40,122 bases of DNA from an uncultured Clostridia bacterium (GCA_934167685.1 CAKPLQ010000007.1:1-40122), one strand, 5' to 3'; shown: positions 1 to 9,159, numbered from the stretch's first letter. Numbers and translations: made by a program. The notes: generated by a model from the sequence alone, not told the origin.

Positions 1-80
1 CCATGTTGTAATGCTGGTGCTGTAGATTTTGCCTTTGATGTTTGTCTTCCTTTTCTTACTAATTGATTAATTGTTGGCAC
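1..80 (-). CDS. rpsL: 30S ribosomal protein S12, N-terminal part (runs off the window)
   Basis: Reading the minus strand from a GTG codon at 80-78 gives MPTINQLVRKGRQTSKAKST followed by APALQHG, the invariant start of ribosomal protein S12, a decoding-centre protein of the small subunit. Only 26 codons are in the window; the rest lies beyond base 1. The start is GTG, preceded by AGAGGTG at 8 nt. Upstream is a consensus promoter and a short leader that begins with a strong hairpin. S12 is normally first in the str operon (rpsL-rpsG-fusA-tuf), which would continue to the left. The identification rests on very conserved residues, so I am confident despite the truncation. Confidence 0.95.
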   Translation of the reverse strand, partial: MPTINQLVRKGRQTSKAKSTAPALQH

Positions 81-125
81 TTAAATTTCACCTCTTTCTT
101 TTTTATTTTATTTTAAATTAATTAA

Positions 126-168
126 AACCGCTATGAATTTACCATTTTTAGGTTTTCATCGCGGTTTA
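126..168 (-). promoter_or_regulatory. Long hairpin at the 5' end of the rpsL leader
   Basis: AAACCGC and GCGGTTT close a long stem that continues inside with TATGAA/TTCATC and ACC/GGT around an ATTTTTA loop. The predicted start of the rpsL transcript falls at its outer edge, so the mRNA would begin with this structure. It lacks a good U-tract on the minus strand, so it is not an obvious terminator. It could stabilise the message or bind a ribosomal protein; that is inference. Confidence 0.6.
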
Positions 169-169
169 T

Positions 170-198
170 ATTTTATCATTTTTACTTGATTATGTCAA
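170..198 (-). promoter_or_regulatory. Sigma-A promoter of rpsL
   Basis: On the minus strand, TTGACA (198-193), a 17-bp spacer and TAAAAT (175-170). The start point would be near 163, giving a leader of about 80 nt before the GTG. Confidence 0.8.
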
Positions 199-258
199 TA
201 TTTTATACGATTATTTTTACATTTTTCATACTATACATTGAAATAATAGATTACAATC

Positions 259-1767
259 TTATAATCCTTTCTTTTCCGGTAAGGCTTTTACTTCATTAGA
301 AGCAAATAATCTTCTTAATGCATATCTAATTCCACTAAATGTAACAGGACTTCCAATTACATCTATATTTTCATTTTTAATTGCATTTTTACATATTTTA
401 GCAATTGCTCTTTTTTCAGTTTTTCTTAAGTTAGTTCCTTCTAAATACGAAAAATTGTAAGTTATAGGTGCAACTTCTACGTATCTAGCTTCATTCTTAG
501 AAAATGACATTGCATAATTGTATATTAAATTTTCGGCATCATAATTGTATTGTATTGCATACTGTGTTAAGGCTTCACAAACAATTGGGTCAATTTTCTT
601 AATAACTTTTTTATCTAATGGTTTGTATTCTGCAATTGCATGATTTATTAAGATTTCTTTAATTTCTTCTCTTTTTGCTTTATCATTTAATAATGCGTTC
701 CCAGAAGCTAATTTTGTAGGATATATTTTCAACTCGTTTCCATCGCTTATCTGCACTTTATAAACAATTTTTCCATTTTCAATTTTAGCAATTATTCCTA
801 ATAAACTCGGTTCTTCTATTTCGTTTACTTCTTGGATTTTTTCTTTTTCAAATGATATTATTTCTTGTTCTGCAACAATTTGTTCTACTATACTTTTTGC
901 AAGTTCTTCTATTTCATCAACCTGTTGTATTTGCTTTTCTTCATGATGTTCTTCTAATGGTTCTATTTCTTGAATTGCTACTTCTTTAATTGGTTCTATT
1001 TCCTGAATTTGTACTTCTTCTACTGGTTCAACATCATCTAGTTCTATTTCTCCTATTAATTGTGCCTGTTGAAATTCTGTTATGTCCTCTACTTCCTCCT
1101 CTTGAATTTTCTCTATAAGTGGCAATACTGCGTCCTCTTCATTATTCTCTTCTATTTTTGATATTTCTTCATCACAAATAATTTTTGCAAAATTTCTTTT
1201 AGCAAAATTTCTTTTTAACTCGGCATATTTTGCAAGTTCTGAGCTTTTGTTTTCTATTATTTTTTCTATTTCTTCTATTTTTGCTCTATAAACTTGGTTT
1301 TGTTTATCTTGAATTTCATCTTCTCTTTTTGCATTTGCAGATAATACTGGAACTCTTCCAAATCTTTCATAAAAGTCTTGTTTTTGAAGTTCATATCTTG
1401 CATCTCTTTCTTCTTGAAGTTTGATTTTTTCTTCTAATTCCTCTCTATCTTCTGCAATTTTGCGTATTTTTCTTATTTCCTCGGCAATCAAGTTATCAGC
1501 CATTAAATTAACAACTTTTTGCACTTCGCGGAATCTTTTATCGAGTTTATTCTGTAATTCTTGACTTTGATTTCCTAATTGTGAAATCTGATTTCCAAGC
1601 GCACTAATTTCTGCCTTATATTGACCAATATCGGCATTCTTTTTTTCATTTCTTTCTTGGGCTAATTCATTTCTTTTTCTTTCTATTTTCCCAATTTCTT
1701 GTTTGGCTTGTTTTGAACTTTCAATAAAGTTTTTGGTAGTTCTTTTTATTTCTTCAAATCCGTTCAT
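259..1767 (-). CDS. Coiled-coil protein of unknown function with acidic linker
   Basis: I do not recognise this 502-residue protein. Residues 1-200 are almost continuous charged coiled coil (Lys/Glu/Gln rich, with an isolated FYERFGRVPVLSANAKRED segment near 132-150). Residues 205-320 are strongly acidic with repeated short units such as IQEIEPIKEV and IQEIEPLEEH. Residues 325-500 look folded, beginning with a beta-rich stretch and ending with an Arg/Lys-rich tail (YALRRLFASNEVKALPEKK). There is no signal peptide or membrane segment. The ATG at 1767 has no ribosome binding site at normal distance: the good AAAGGAG lies 37 nt upstream, separated by a 12-bp hairpin that would bring it to about 10 nt. 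It lies between rpsL and trmFO and has its own promoter. A cytoplasmic structural or scaffolding role is possible but unproven. Confidence 0.75.
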   Translation of the reverse strand: MNGFEEIKRTTKNFIESSKQAKQEIGKIERKRNELAQERNEKKNADIGQYKAEISALGNQISQLGNQSQELQNKLDKRFREVQKVVNLMADNLIAEEIRKIRKIAEDREELEEKIKLQEERDARYELQKQDFYERFGRVPVLSANAKREDEIQDKQNQVYRAKIEEIEKIIENKSSELAKYAELKRNFAKRNFAKIICDEEISKIEENNEEDAVLPLIEKIQEEEVEDITEFQQAQLIGEIELDDVEPVEEVQIQEIEPIKEVAIQEIEPLEEHHEEKQIQQVDEIEELAKSIVEQIVAEQEIISFEKEKIQEVNEIEEPSLLGIIAKIENGKIVYKVQISDGNELKIYPTKLASGNALLNDKAKREEIKEILINHAIAEYKPLDKKVIKKIDPIVCEALTQYAIQYNYDAENLIYNYAMSFSKNEARYVEVAPITYNFSYLEGTNLRKTEKRAIAKICKNAIKNENIDVIGSPVTFSGIRYALRRLFASNEVKALPEKKGL

Positions 1768-1776
1768 ATTATTATC

Positions 1777-1811
1777 TTATCAAGTAATATTATTACTTAA
1801 TAAACTCCTTT
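1777..1811 (-). promoter_or_regulatory. Shine-Dalgarno separated from the start codon by a hairpin
   Basis: AAAGGAG (1811-1805) is followed by an inverted repeat (12-bp arms 1803-1792 and 1788-1777, 3-nt loop, one G-U pair) and then nine bases before the ATG at 1767. Linear distance is 37 nt; with the hairpin folded it becomes 10 nt. Confidence 0.65.
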
Positions 1812-1823
1812 CATTTGTGATAT

Positions 1824-1852
1824 ATTTTATTACATCTTACATTCTAACACAA
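1824..1852 (-). promoter_or_regulatory. Probable promoter of the coiled-coil gene
   Basis: Minus strand TTGTGT (1852-1847), 17 bp, TAAAAT (1829-1824), just ahead of the AAAGGAG site. Confidence 0.5.
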
Positions 1853-1879
1853 CCATTATTTTTCTACAAGCTCTTTTTG

Positions 1880-3256
1880 TTATTTTTTTTCGTTTTTTGT
1901 AAAATCTTGTTCTTTTAAATCTGCTAATCCTCTATCTGCAAGTTTTCCATACTTTATTTTTTTGTCTTTTATTTTTTCTTCTAATGGTGGTACTATTCCA
2001 AAATTCGCATTCATGGGTTGAAATTTGTCATTTTCCGTCGAAACATATTTTGCTAATGCCCCTATCATTGTTGTTTCTGGAAATACTATTTTATCTTCAT
2101 TTTTATATTTTTTACATGCATTTAATGCTGCTAGCAATCCAGAAGATATTGATTCTACGTAACCTTCAACTCCTGTTATTTGCCCAGCAAAAAATATATT
2201 ATTATTACTTTTTAGATTATATGTATTATCTAATAATTTTGTAGAATTAATATATGTATTTCTATGCATTACACCATATTTCACAAACTCTGCATTTTCA
2301 AGACCTGGTATCATACTAAATACTCTTTTTTGTTCTCCAAATTTTAAGTTTGTTTGAAATCCTACAATATTAAATATCATTCCATTAGTGTCATCTTGCC
2401 TTAATTGTACCACTGCATATGGTCTTTTTCCTGTTCTTGGGTCATCAAATCCCACTGGTTTTAATGGTCCAAATCTTAATGTATCCATTCCTCGATTTGC
2501 CATAACTTCTACAGGCATACAACCTTCAAAAATTTCTCTTTTTTCGAAATCATGCAATAGCACTACATCAGCTTTTATTAGTTCACTACAAAATTTTTCA
2601 TATTCTTCTTGATTCATCGGAAGATTTATATAACTTGCTTCTTGATTTTTTATTCTATTTTGCCATTGTTCAATTGTTTCTTCTTTTTGTTTTTCTTGTT
2701 CATATCTATTGCCCCAAAATGCTACATTAAAATTAATACTTTCTTTTGTTACAATTGGAGCTGCAGCATCATAAAAATATAATTTATCTTGTCCTGTTAT
2801 TTTTGAAATTTCTTTCGCCAAACCATCTGATGTTAACGGACCTGTTGCTATAATTATAATTCCATCTTTAGCAAGTTTTTCTATATCTGTTACTTCTTCA
2901 TGTATTACTTCTATTAACGGATTACTCTCAATTTCTTGAGTTACTTTTTGTGCAAATATTTCTCTATCTACTGCTAATGCTTGCCCTGCTGGAACTTGTG
3001 TTTCATCTGCTACTTTTATTAATAATGAATCTAAATATCTTAGTTCTTCTTTTAATAATCCACAAGCATTGGTATGTAAATTTGATTTAAATGAGTTACT
3101 ACATACTATTTCTGCCAAATTGTTATTGCTATGTGCTTCCGTAAATTTTACAGGTTTCATTTCATATAGTTTAACTTTTATTCCCTGTTTCGCTATTTGA
3201 TATGCCGCTTCGCTTCCAGCAAGGCCTCCTCCAATTACTGCTATGTAATCTTTCAT
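1880..3256 (-). CDS. trmFO: Methylenetetrahydrofolate-tRNA-(uracil-5-)-methyltransferase TrmFO
   Basis: TrmFO makes ribothymidine (m5U54) in the T-loop of tRNA, using 5,10-methylene-THF as carbon donor and FADH2 as reductant. The FAD-binding glycine motif GGGLAG is at residues 9-14, followed by YEMKP and EAHSN, all typical of the family. Cys52 in VCSNSFKSN and the Cys in FEGCMPVEVMANRG correspond to the two catalytic cysteines known in the Bacillus enzyme. I place the start at the ATG at 3256 because AAAGGA lies 8 nt upstream; a TTG seven codons earlier would overlap the helicase gene and has no better site. This gives 458 residues, slightly longer than the usual ~435-440. It begins 13 bases after the upstream SNF2 helicase gene, so the two are probably co-transcribed. 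Confidence 0.96.
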   Translation of the reverse strand: MKDYIAVIGGGLAGSEAAYQIAKQGIKVKLYEMKPVKFTEAHSNNNLAEIVCSNSFKSNLHTNACGLLKEELRYLDSLLIKVADETQVPAGQALAVDREIFAQKVTQEIESNPLIEVIHEEVTDIEKLAKDGIIIIATGPLTSDGLAKEISKITGQDKLYFYDAAAPIVTKESINFNVAFWGNRYEQEKQKEETIEQWQNRIKNQEASYINLPMNQEEYEKFCSELIKADVVLLHDFEKREIFEGCMPVEVMANRGMDTLRFGPLKPVGFDDPRTGKRPYAVVQLRQDDTNGMIFNIVGFQTNLKFGEQKRVFSMIPGLENAEFVKYGVMHRNTYINSTKLLDNTYNLKSNNNIFFAGQITGVEGYVESISSGLLAALNACKKYKNEDKIVFPETTMIGALAKYVSTENDKFQPMNANFGIVPPLEEKIKDKKIKYGKLADRGLADLKEQDFTKNEKK

Positions 3257-3269
3257 AATTATTATCCTT

Positions 3270-6200
3270 TCATTCAAACAATTTCATAATATCTTCTTTT
3301 GACAATTTACTAATAAATGATGTCTTAGTGCCAAGGACATTATCTATTAATTCAGATTTCTTTTTTTGTAACTCATAAATTTTCTCTTCTATTGAGTTTT
3401 TTGTTATTAGTTTATATACTTGAACATTATTTTTCTGTCCAATTCTGTATGCCCTATCTGTGGCTTGATTTTCCGCTGATGCATTCCACCAAGGGTCATA
3501 ATGAATAACCATATCCGCACCAGTTAAATTAAGTCCAGTTCCTCCTGCTTTTAGTGAAATTAAAAATACTTTTATTTCTTTATTCTCATTAAATTCATCT
3601 ACCATTCTAATCCTATCATCAACTTTAGTCGAACCAGTTAATTTGAAATAAGAAATAAAATTTCTGTTCAATTCTTTTTCGATAAATTCAAACATTGATG
3701 TATATCCAGAAAATAATAAAATTTTATGTCCTGATTCAGTAGCATCTTTAATTATTTCTATACATTGTTCCAATTTACTACTTCCAGCTTTATAATCTTT
3801 TATAAATAAACTTGGATGGCAACAAATTTGACGAAGTCTAGTAAGTGCTGCTAACACCTGAATATGGCTTCTTTCAAAACCTTTAAGCTCTATCGTTTCC
3901 GCAATATCTTGTTTTGCTTGTGCCAAATAATTTAAATAAATTCTTTCTTGTTCTTCTTTCATTTGGTTATTTAGAACTGTTATTGTTTTTTCTGGTAATT
4001 CTGTTAATACTTCTTTTTTAGTTCTCCTTAAAATAAATGGTTCTATAAGCATTTTTAATTTTTTCATTGCCTTTCGGCTCTCTTCTTTTACTATTGGCAC
4101 TTCAAATTCTGTTTTGAATTTCTTATATGTAAATAAATATCCAGGCATTATATAATCAAAAATTGACCATAATTCGGCTAATGAATTTTCTATTGGTGTA
4201 CCTGTTAATGCATATCTTGTGTCTGCCACAATTTCTTTAACTGCCTTGGCATTTTGAGTATTACTATTTTTTAAATATTGCGCCTCATCTGTAATTGCAA
4301 ATCTGAATTTATATTTATTTTCTTTATATTCTTCTATATCTCTTTTTAATAAATCATATGATGTTATTACTAAATCATATTTTCCTATATCTTTTATCTG
4401 TTCTTTGCGTTCTTGAGCATTACCTCTTATAACTATTGTTTTTAGTCTATTAGTAAATTTCTGTGATTCATTTTGCCAGTTTAGAGTGAGCGAACTTGGA
4501 CATATAACTATAGATGCTCTTCTTTCTTCTTTATTTTCTTCAACATATCCTGCAATTATTGATAACATTTGTATTGTTTTTCCAAGCCCCATATCATCTG
4601 CTAATATTCCACCAAATTTATAATTGTCTAATGTTTTTAACCATTTATATCCTGTTTTTTGATAATATCTTAAAACACTCTCTAGGCTTGATGGTATTTC
4701 TATATCTCCCTCATCACTTTCTTTATCTAAGCCATTAATTATTTTTTTATATTCTGAATTTTTTATTATTGGCGTATTATTGATAGTTTTTAACAATTGA
4801 TTTAAATATAGACTTCTATTTACCGGTAATCTTACACTTCCTTTTTCTAGTTCTTTAAAATCAATATCCATACCAGTTACTAATTTGTCTATAAATTCAA
4901 TATCTGGATTTTCTTCTAAACTTATAAATGTTCCATCTTTTAATTTGTGATATTTTTTCTTTAATTCATATTTAGTCATAATTTCTTCTATCTCTGATAT
5001 ATCTATGTTCAAATTATCTAAATCTATAGTCAATAAGTTATTTTCTACTTTTATTCCTAAATTACCTATTTTAGGCTGTTTTATTTGTTTCGATTTAAAT
5101 TCATCTGTTACCATTACTTCAAGTTTTTGCATATATTCATTTACATCATTCAATAAGAAATTATAAATCTTATCTTCATCTGGAAGGATAAAACACTCTT
5201 TCTGTGCATAGTACATAAATCCGGTTTTTCTAAATAAATTAAGCACCTTATTTTCAGCAACTACATCTCTAGGATATTTTATTTGAATTTTTTGTTGCAA
5301 TGGATTAAATTCTTCTTCTCCATAACAAAATTTTACATCTGCTAATATACGTCCATTTTTATCATAATCCAAAAATAATTTCACTAATAGCTTTTTAGGT
5401 TTATATTGCTCTAGTTGTTTCTCGTCTATTCCTTTAAACTCAATACTATTTTTTAATTTTAATAAGACTATCGAAAATAGTTCTGGCAGTTGTTCTTTTC
5501 CAAATATCAACTCAGTCATAAAATTATCTTTTAACATTTTTAATAACTTAAATGTAGTTTGTTCATACTTTTTATCACATCTATAAAGTGCATTGTTTAT
5601 TAGCAAATATTTATAATTTCTACCAGTTATTATATCAATATCTCTTATTATATCTATTTTCTCATTCAAAACAATTTGGTATTCTTCTTTCCCCTTTTTC
5701 TTCATTATAAAATGCAAATTTGGATTTTCATTTTTAAATTCTATTTTTTCTTCTTTGTATTCTTTTTGAAAATCTATCTCTTGCCCTTTTAAAATTTCAA
5801 ACAGTTCGTCAATTCCACTATTATTTAATAATATATATCCTTCATTTAGTGCCTTACCATAATATCTATAACTTGTATTTACACTTGAATTAACAAATCT
5901 TATTGTCTCTGAATGTTTTAATATAAATTGCAAAAGTTCTTGACTGTTATCCACAAATATTTCCTTTCTGTGGATAAATTCTAATTTGTTTCCATATTTA
6001 TATTTTTCCTCATTAATCATTCTGTCATAAAATTCCGCCAAATTTTTAATTTTATACATTCTTTGATTTCCAATTTTAAATTCGATTCTTAAATTACTTT
6101 CATATTTATCATAAATTATTTTTGGCTCAATTCTTATTTTTTGTTGATTCAATTCTTTTTCTTGTATGTTAGCTTGTTCAATTTCTTGCATTTCTTCTGT

Positions 6201-6602
6201 GTAAAACTCATTTACTATTTGCTTAAAATTTCTGTATTTAGAATCTGCTATTATCATTTTATGCAAATCAACTGTATCTGAACTTTTCAACATTTTTTCG
6301 TATTTTTCATTATTAGAAAATTCCATCATTGTTGCTACTATATGTTTACATGCTGCATATCTTCTTTGATAGTCTGGACATTCACATGTTACATCTACAA
6401 TCTCCCCATCTTCTACACTAATATGCGTTCTATATATATCTTGACCTGTTACTTTTCCTGTTATGTCAAAATTATTTTCATCATTATAATTGATTTTTTC
6501 TATTTCAGTTCTTCCTGTTCTTACATATAATCTAGCCTTTTGTACTCTTTCATTTCCTGCATCAAAATATAATTCATTTATCATTTCATTATTTACTAAC
6601 AT
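3270..6602 (-). CDS. SWIM zinc-finger / SNF2-family DEAD-like helicase
   Basis: A 1110-residue ATP-dependent DNA translocase of the bacterial SNF2 (RapA/HepA-like) class. The N-terminus has a SWIM zinc finger: C73-x-C75 and C85-x-H87. A long middle region (about 100-640) has no obvious motif and fits the SNF2-associated bacterial domain. The ATPase core follows: Walker A DDMGLGKT near residue 672, DEAQ near 772, TGTPIENS near 800, and the C-terminal helicase half with SLKAGGTGLNLTGAD and QATDRAYRIGQ near 1050. The ATG at 6602 has GAGG 8 nt upstream and a good promoter just before it. Members of this class are widespread in Firmicutes; their exact substrate (stalled RNA polymerase or DNA-protein complexes) is not shown by the sequence. 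Confidence 0.92.
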   Translation of the reverse strand: MLVNNEMINELYFDAGNERVQKARLYVRTGRTEIEKINYNDENNFDITGKVTGQDIYRTHISVEDGEIVDVTCECPDYQRRYAACKHIVATMMEFSNNEKYEKMLKSSDTVDLHKMIIADSKYRNFKQIVNEFYTEEMQEIEQANIQEKELNQQKIRIEPKIIYDKYESNLRIEFKIGNQRMYKIKNLAEFYDRMINEEKYKYGNKLEFIHRKEIFVDNSQELLQFILKHSETIRFVNSSVNTSYRYYGKALNEGYILLNNSGIDELFEILKGQEIDFQKEYKEEKIEFKNENPNLHFIMKKKGKEEYQIVLNEKIDIIRDIDIITGRNYKYLLINNALYRCDKKYEQTTFKLLKMLKDNFMTELIFGKEQLPELFSIVLLKLKNSIEFKGIDEKQLEQYKPKKLLVKLFLDYDKNGRILADVKFCYGEEEFNPLQQKIQIKYPRDVVAENKVLNLFRKTGFMYYAQKECFILPDEDKIYNFLLNDVNEYMQKLEVMVTDEFKSKQIKQPKIGNLGIKVENNLLTIDLDNLNIDISEIEEIMTKYELKKKYHKLKDGTFISLEENPDIEFIDKLVTGMDIDFKELEKGSVRLPVNRSLYLNQLLKTINNTPIIKNSEYKKIINGLDKESDEGDIEIPSSLESVLRYYQKTGYKWLKTLDNYKFGGILADDMGLGKTIQMLSIIAGYVEENKEERRASIVICPSSLTLNWQNESQKFTNRLKTIVIRGNAQERKEQIKDIGKYDLVITSYDLLKRDIEEYKENKYKFRFAITDEAQYLKNSNTQNAKAVKEIVADTRYALTGTPIENSLAELWSIFDYIMPGYLFTYKKFKTEFEVPIVKEESRKAMKKLKMLIEPFILRRTKKEVLTELPEKTITVLNNQMKEEQERIYLNYLAQAKQDIAETIELKGFERSHIQVLAALTRLRQICCHPSLFIKDYKAGSSKLEQCIEIIKDATESGHKILLFSGYTSMFEFIEKELNRNFISYFKLTGSTKVDDRIRMVDEFNENKEIKVFLISLKAGGTGLNLTGADMVIHYDPWWNASAENQATDRAYRIGQKNNVQVYKLITKNSIEEKIYELQKKKSELIDNVLGTKTSFISKLSKEDIMKLFE

Positions 6603-6632
6603 CTATTTTTCCTCACCATTTCTTGGCTTATT

Positions 6633-6661
6633 ATTATATCTCATTTTAGCGTTTTTGGCAA
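6633..6661 (-). promoter_or_regulatory. Promoter of the SNF2 helicase/trmFO unit
   Basis: Minus strand TTGCCA (6661-6656), 17 bp, TATAAT (6638-6633), 31 bp before the helicase ATG. Confidence 0.7.
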
Positions 6662-6664
6662 TAC

Positions 6665-6699
6665 AAAAAGCATATTTACAACAAAAAGTGTAAATATGC
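6665..6699 (-). terminator. Intrinsic terminator after the HD-domain gene
   Basis: An 11-bp perfect stem (GCATATTTACA / TGTAAATATGC, 6670-6680 and 6689-6699) is followed on the minus strand by TTTTT. It starts only 8 bases after the HD gene's stop and separates it from the helicase transcript. T-runs on both sides make it potentially bidirectional. Confidence 0.85.
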
Positions 6700-6707
6700 T
6701 TTTCTTT

Positions 6708-7262
6708 CTATGTATCAAAAAAATATGTTGCTTCTAAATCTGCTTCAAACACTAACAAAGCTAATGGATATTTTGTATATGCAATTCCTATTGTTCCATA
6801 TTGTTCTTTAGGTTCTGTAAATCCCATATGCCAACGAATTGCATATTTTTCTTCACTTGTTAATTTCATGTATTCAGTAATCATCATTACTGATTTTTCG
6901 CCATGTCCGTATGGTATTGTATCATCTACTGTATAATATGGCACCTTTTCCCATATTCCTAATGCATTTTTAGCATTTCTATAATCTATTTTATAAAAAT
7001 TTGCTTTACATACATCATGTAATAATGCAACTATTTTTAATGTATCATCTGAGACCTCAATCTTTTTAGCTGAATTTTTCACTTTTTCTACTAGTATCTC
7101 ATATACTTTCATACTATGCTCTACAAGTCCACCTGCATAATTTCCATGAAATCTTGTACTTGCTGGTGCCGTAAAGAAATCTGTGCTTTCTAGAAATTTT
7201 ATAAAATCTTCTATTCCTTCTCTATTTACGGTTCTTAATATTTTTAAAAATTCTTCTTTCAA
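6708..7262 (-). CDS. HD-domain metal-dependent phosphohydrolase
   Basis: A 184-residue single-domain HD protein. The metal-binding set is visible: His49 (GLVEHSMKVYEI), His82-Asp83 (LLHDVCK), His120 (GHGEKS), His145 (IRWHMG) and an Asp near 175 (FEADLEA). This pattern is usual for HD phosphohydrolases acting on nucleotides; the substrate cannot be told. The start is TTG at 7262, justified by AGGAGG 8 nt upstream; there is no in-frame ATG near. It follows cmk by 18 bases and is probably the last gene of the unit glycosidase-cmk-HD, closed by a strong hairpin terminator. Confidence 0.85.
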   Translation of the reverse strand: MKEEFLKILRTVNREGIEDFIKFLESTDFFTAPASTRFHGNYAGGLVEHSMKVYEILVEKVKNSAKKIEVSDDTLKIVALLHDVCKANFYKIDYRNAKNALGIWEKVPYYTVDDTIPYGHGEKSVMMITEYMKLTSEEKYAIRWHMGFTEPKEQYGTIGIAYTKYPLALLVFEADLEATYFFDT

Positions 7263-7280
7263 TTTTTCTTCCTCCTAGTA

Positions 7281-7952
7281 TTATTTCTTTCTCTTCTCTT
7301 CAATTACTTTTATTACAGCGTCTGCTTCTTCATCTATTGTCATTCCTGTTGAATCTATATATACTGCATCTGTTGCTTGTACTAATGGAGCAATTTTTCT
7401 TTCTGTTTCTAATTTATGTCTTTCTTTTATACTTTCTAGAACTTCCTCATAAGTAGTTTCTATTCCTTTTTCTAAATCTTGATTGTATCTTCTTCTAGCT
7501 CTTTCTTCAACAGAACAGTCTAAAAATACTTTCACATCTGCATTCGGAAATACTACTGTCCCTATGTCTCTGCCCTCCATAATTATATTAGCATTTTCTC
7601 CCATTTTTCTTTGTATTGGTGTTATCTTATCTCTTACTTCTTTTATTGCAGCAAATCTAGCTACCAAACTGTCAACTTCTGGAGTTCTTATTTCCTTAGT
7701 AACATCTTCTCCATTTAAAAATACTAATTGTTCTTCATTTTCTTTTCTTAGTTCAATATTAATGTCTTTTAAAATTTCTTTTATTTTTTCTATTTCTGTA
7801 TATTGGATATTTTTGTTTATACATTCTAATGTAACACATCTATACATTGCCCCTGTATCTATACTTATTAGATTTAGTTTATTTGCAATTATCTTTGTTA
7901 TTGTTCCTTTTCCACTTCCTGCTGTTCCATCAACAGCCACTATAAATCCCAT
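7281..7952 (-). CDS. cmk: Cytidylate kinase
   Basis: Phosphorylates CMP and dCMP with ATP in pyrimidine nucleotide supply. The P-loop GTAGSGKGT is at residues 9-17, followed by IDTGAMYR and, later, MEGRDIGTVVFPNADVKVFLDCS and the RRYNQ/RHKLETER lid arginines, all diagnostic of Cmk. At 223 residues it has the normal length. The ATG at 7952 has AAGGAG 10 nt upstream, inside the 16-base gap after the glycosidase gene. The common partner rpsA/ribosomal S1-like or ispH genes do not follow here; the next gene is an HD phosphohydrolase. Confidence 0.96.
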   Translation of the reverse strand: MGFIVAVDGTAGSGKGTITKIIANKLNLISIDTGAMYRCVTLECINKNIQYTEIEKIKEILKDINIELRKENEEQLVFLNGEDVTKEIRTPEVDSLVARFAAIKEVRDKITPIQRKMGENANIIMEGRDIGTVVFPNADVKVFLDCSVEERARRRYNQDLEKGIETTYEEVLESIKERHKLETERKIAPLVQATDAVYIDSTGMTIDEEADAVIKVIEEKRKK

Positions 7953-7968
7953 TTTTCTTTTACTCCTT

Positions 7969-9063
7969 CTATTTCTTTGTTAAAATAAATCCTGTTGATA
8001 TAAATCTTGTTCTGTGTGCTCCAGAACTATCTACTGGGTCATTTATTATTTTTCCATCTACTACCATAGCACTTGATGTACCACCATCTAAGTTAGTTGC
8101 ATTATAAGCTCCATAATTTTGCATTATTTCAATTAAGTCATTCATGTCAGCACCTGGTTCTTTTAATGTTCTTCCATCTATTACTAAAAATAATACTATT
8201 CCGTCTTTTCTTTGACCTATTGCCGTACGTGGTGCAGTTCCCCAACCACCATTTCCAAGTACTTTTGAGGCTTTTCCATTAACTATTAAAAATGGTCCAA
8301 ATGTTACTCCGTCTCTTATCTTCATTTCCTGTGCTTGCTTAACTGTCATCTTTCCTAATACAAGTTTATTATCTCGTGAAAATCCTATTAGTCCTCCTGA
8401 ACCATTCCATGTTTTTGACGTTATTAATTTTCCACCAGAGAATGTTATTCCTAACGGATTTGCTCCATTACTGTTATAATTAGGGTCTTCGAATCCACCA
8501 CCATTTATTGCAATAAGAGCATCATTATCTTTTGCCATTTGCGTTAGATATTGTCCACTTGTTCCTAATTTTTTTGTATATACTGTTTTTATTCTTGCTG
8601 GGTCATATATAGCTGCTAGATAACCACTATACCCTTTTCCCTTTATTTCTATTATTTTGTAATCTTCATTGTTAGGGTCTTTTTCTAATATAGCTTTTTC
8701 GTATTCATTAGCATATTCTTTGCTTTCTGATGTTGTATTTATTACAATTGTATTTGTATTAGTTATTTCATCTACTTCACTAACTTTATTTTTTGAAAGT
8801 ACTTCATTTATTGTAGCATCATCATAAAACCAAGTTGCTAAATATTGATGTGTCATTGTAGTCATTGCAGTTGTTATCAACCAATCTCTAAAACCAGAAT
8901 ATGGTCCATATAATAAAAATCCTCCAGAACTTACTCCTATTATTGCCAATATTATTAATACTAACCAGATTTTTTTCCAATTTTTCTTTTTCTTTTCTTT
9001 CTTGTCTTTCCTTAGGGCTTTTGGTACTTCATCTATTTCATCATATTCTTTATTTTTTTTCAT
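7969..9063 (-). CDS. Membrane-anchored phosphodiester glycosidase-family (NAGPA-domain) protein
   Basis: A 364-residue protein with a Lys-rich cytoplasmic N-terminus, one membrane segment (about residues 31-53) and an extracellular domain. The region from about 150 onward matches the NAGPA/phosphodiester glycosidase family: ALIAINGGGFEDPN, NGANPLGITFSGGK, APRTAIGQRKDG, LFLVIDGR and NLDGGTSSAMVVDGKIIN. In bacteria the family trims N-acetylglucosamine or related residues from cell-surface polymers and is often annotated as exopolysaccharide biosynthesis. AAAGGATG lies 6 nt before the ATG and a promoter about 70 bp further up. It is the first gene of the unit with cmk and the HD protein. Confidence 0.88.
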   Translation of the reverse strand: MKKNKEYDEIDEVPKALRKDKKEKKKKNWKKIWLVLIILAIIGVSSGGFLLYGPYSGFRDWLITTAMTTMTHQYLATWFYDDATINEVLSKNKVSEVDEITNTNTIVINTTSESKEYANEYEKAILEKDPNNEDYKIIEIKGKGYSGYLAAIYDPARIKTVYTKKLGTSGQYLTQMAKDNDALIAINGGGFEDPNYNSNGANPLGITFSGGKLITSKTWNGSGGLIGFSRDNKLVLGKMTVKQAQEMKIRDGVTFGPFLIVNGKASKVLGNGGWGTAPRTAIGQRKDGIVLFLVIDGRTLKEPGADMNDLIEIMQNYGAYNATNLDGGTSSAMVVDGKIINDPVDSSGAHRTRFISTGFILTKK

Positions 9064-9130
9064 TTATTTCATCCTTTCAATGTATATCAAATTAATACAA
9101 TATTAACCTTTATCTTTCAATATCCTGTTT

Positions 9131-9159
9131 ATTATAACAATTTTTTTTATTTCTGGCAA
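9131..9159 (-). promoter_or_regulatory. Promoter of the glycosidase-cmk-HD unit
   Basis: Minus strand TTGCCA (9159-9154), 17 bp, TATAAT (9136-9131). Confidence 0.7.

Noticed and set aside
3256..3277. TTG start of trmFO seven codons upstream
   Set aside because: It overlaps the helicase gene and is not preceded by a good site; the ATG at 3256 has AAAGGA at 8 nt and matches the family N-terminus.
7483..7983. 166-codon plus-strand frame opposite cmk
   Set aside because: It is a shadow of cmk, with no ribosome binding site and low-complexity Ser/Phe/Ile composition.
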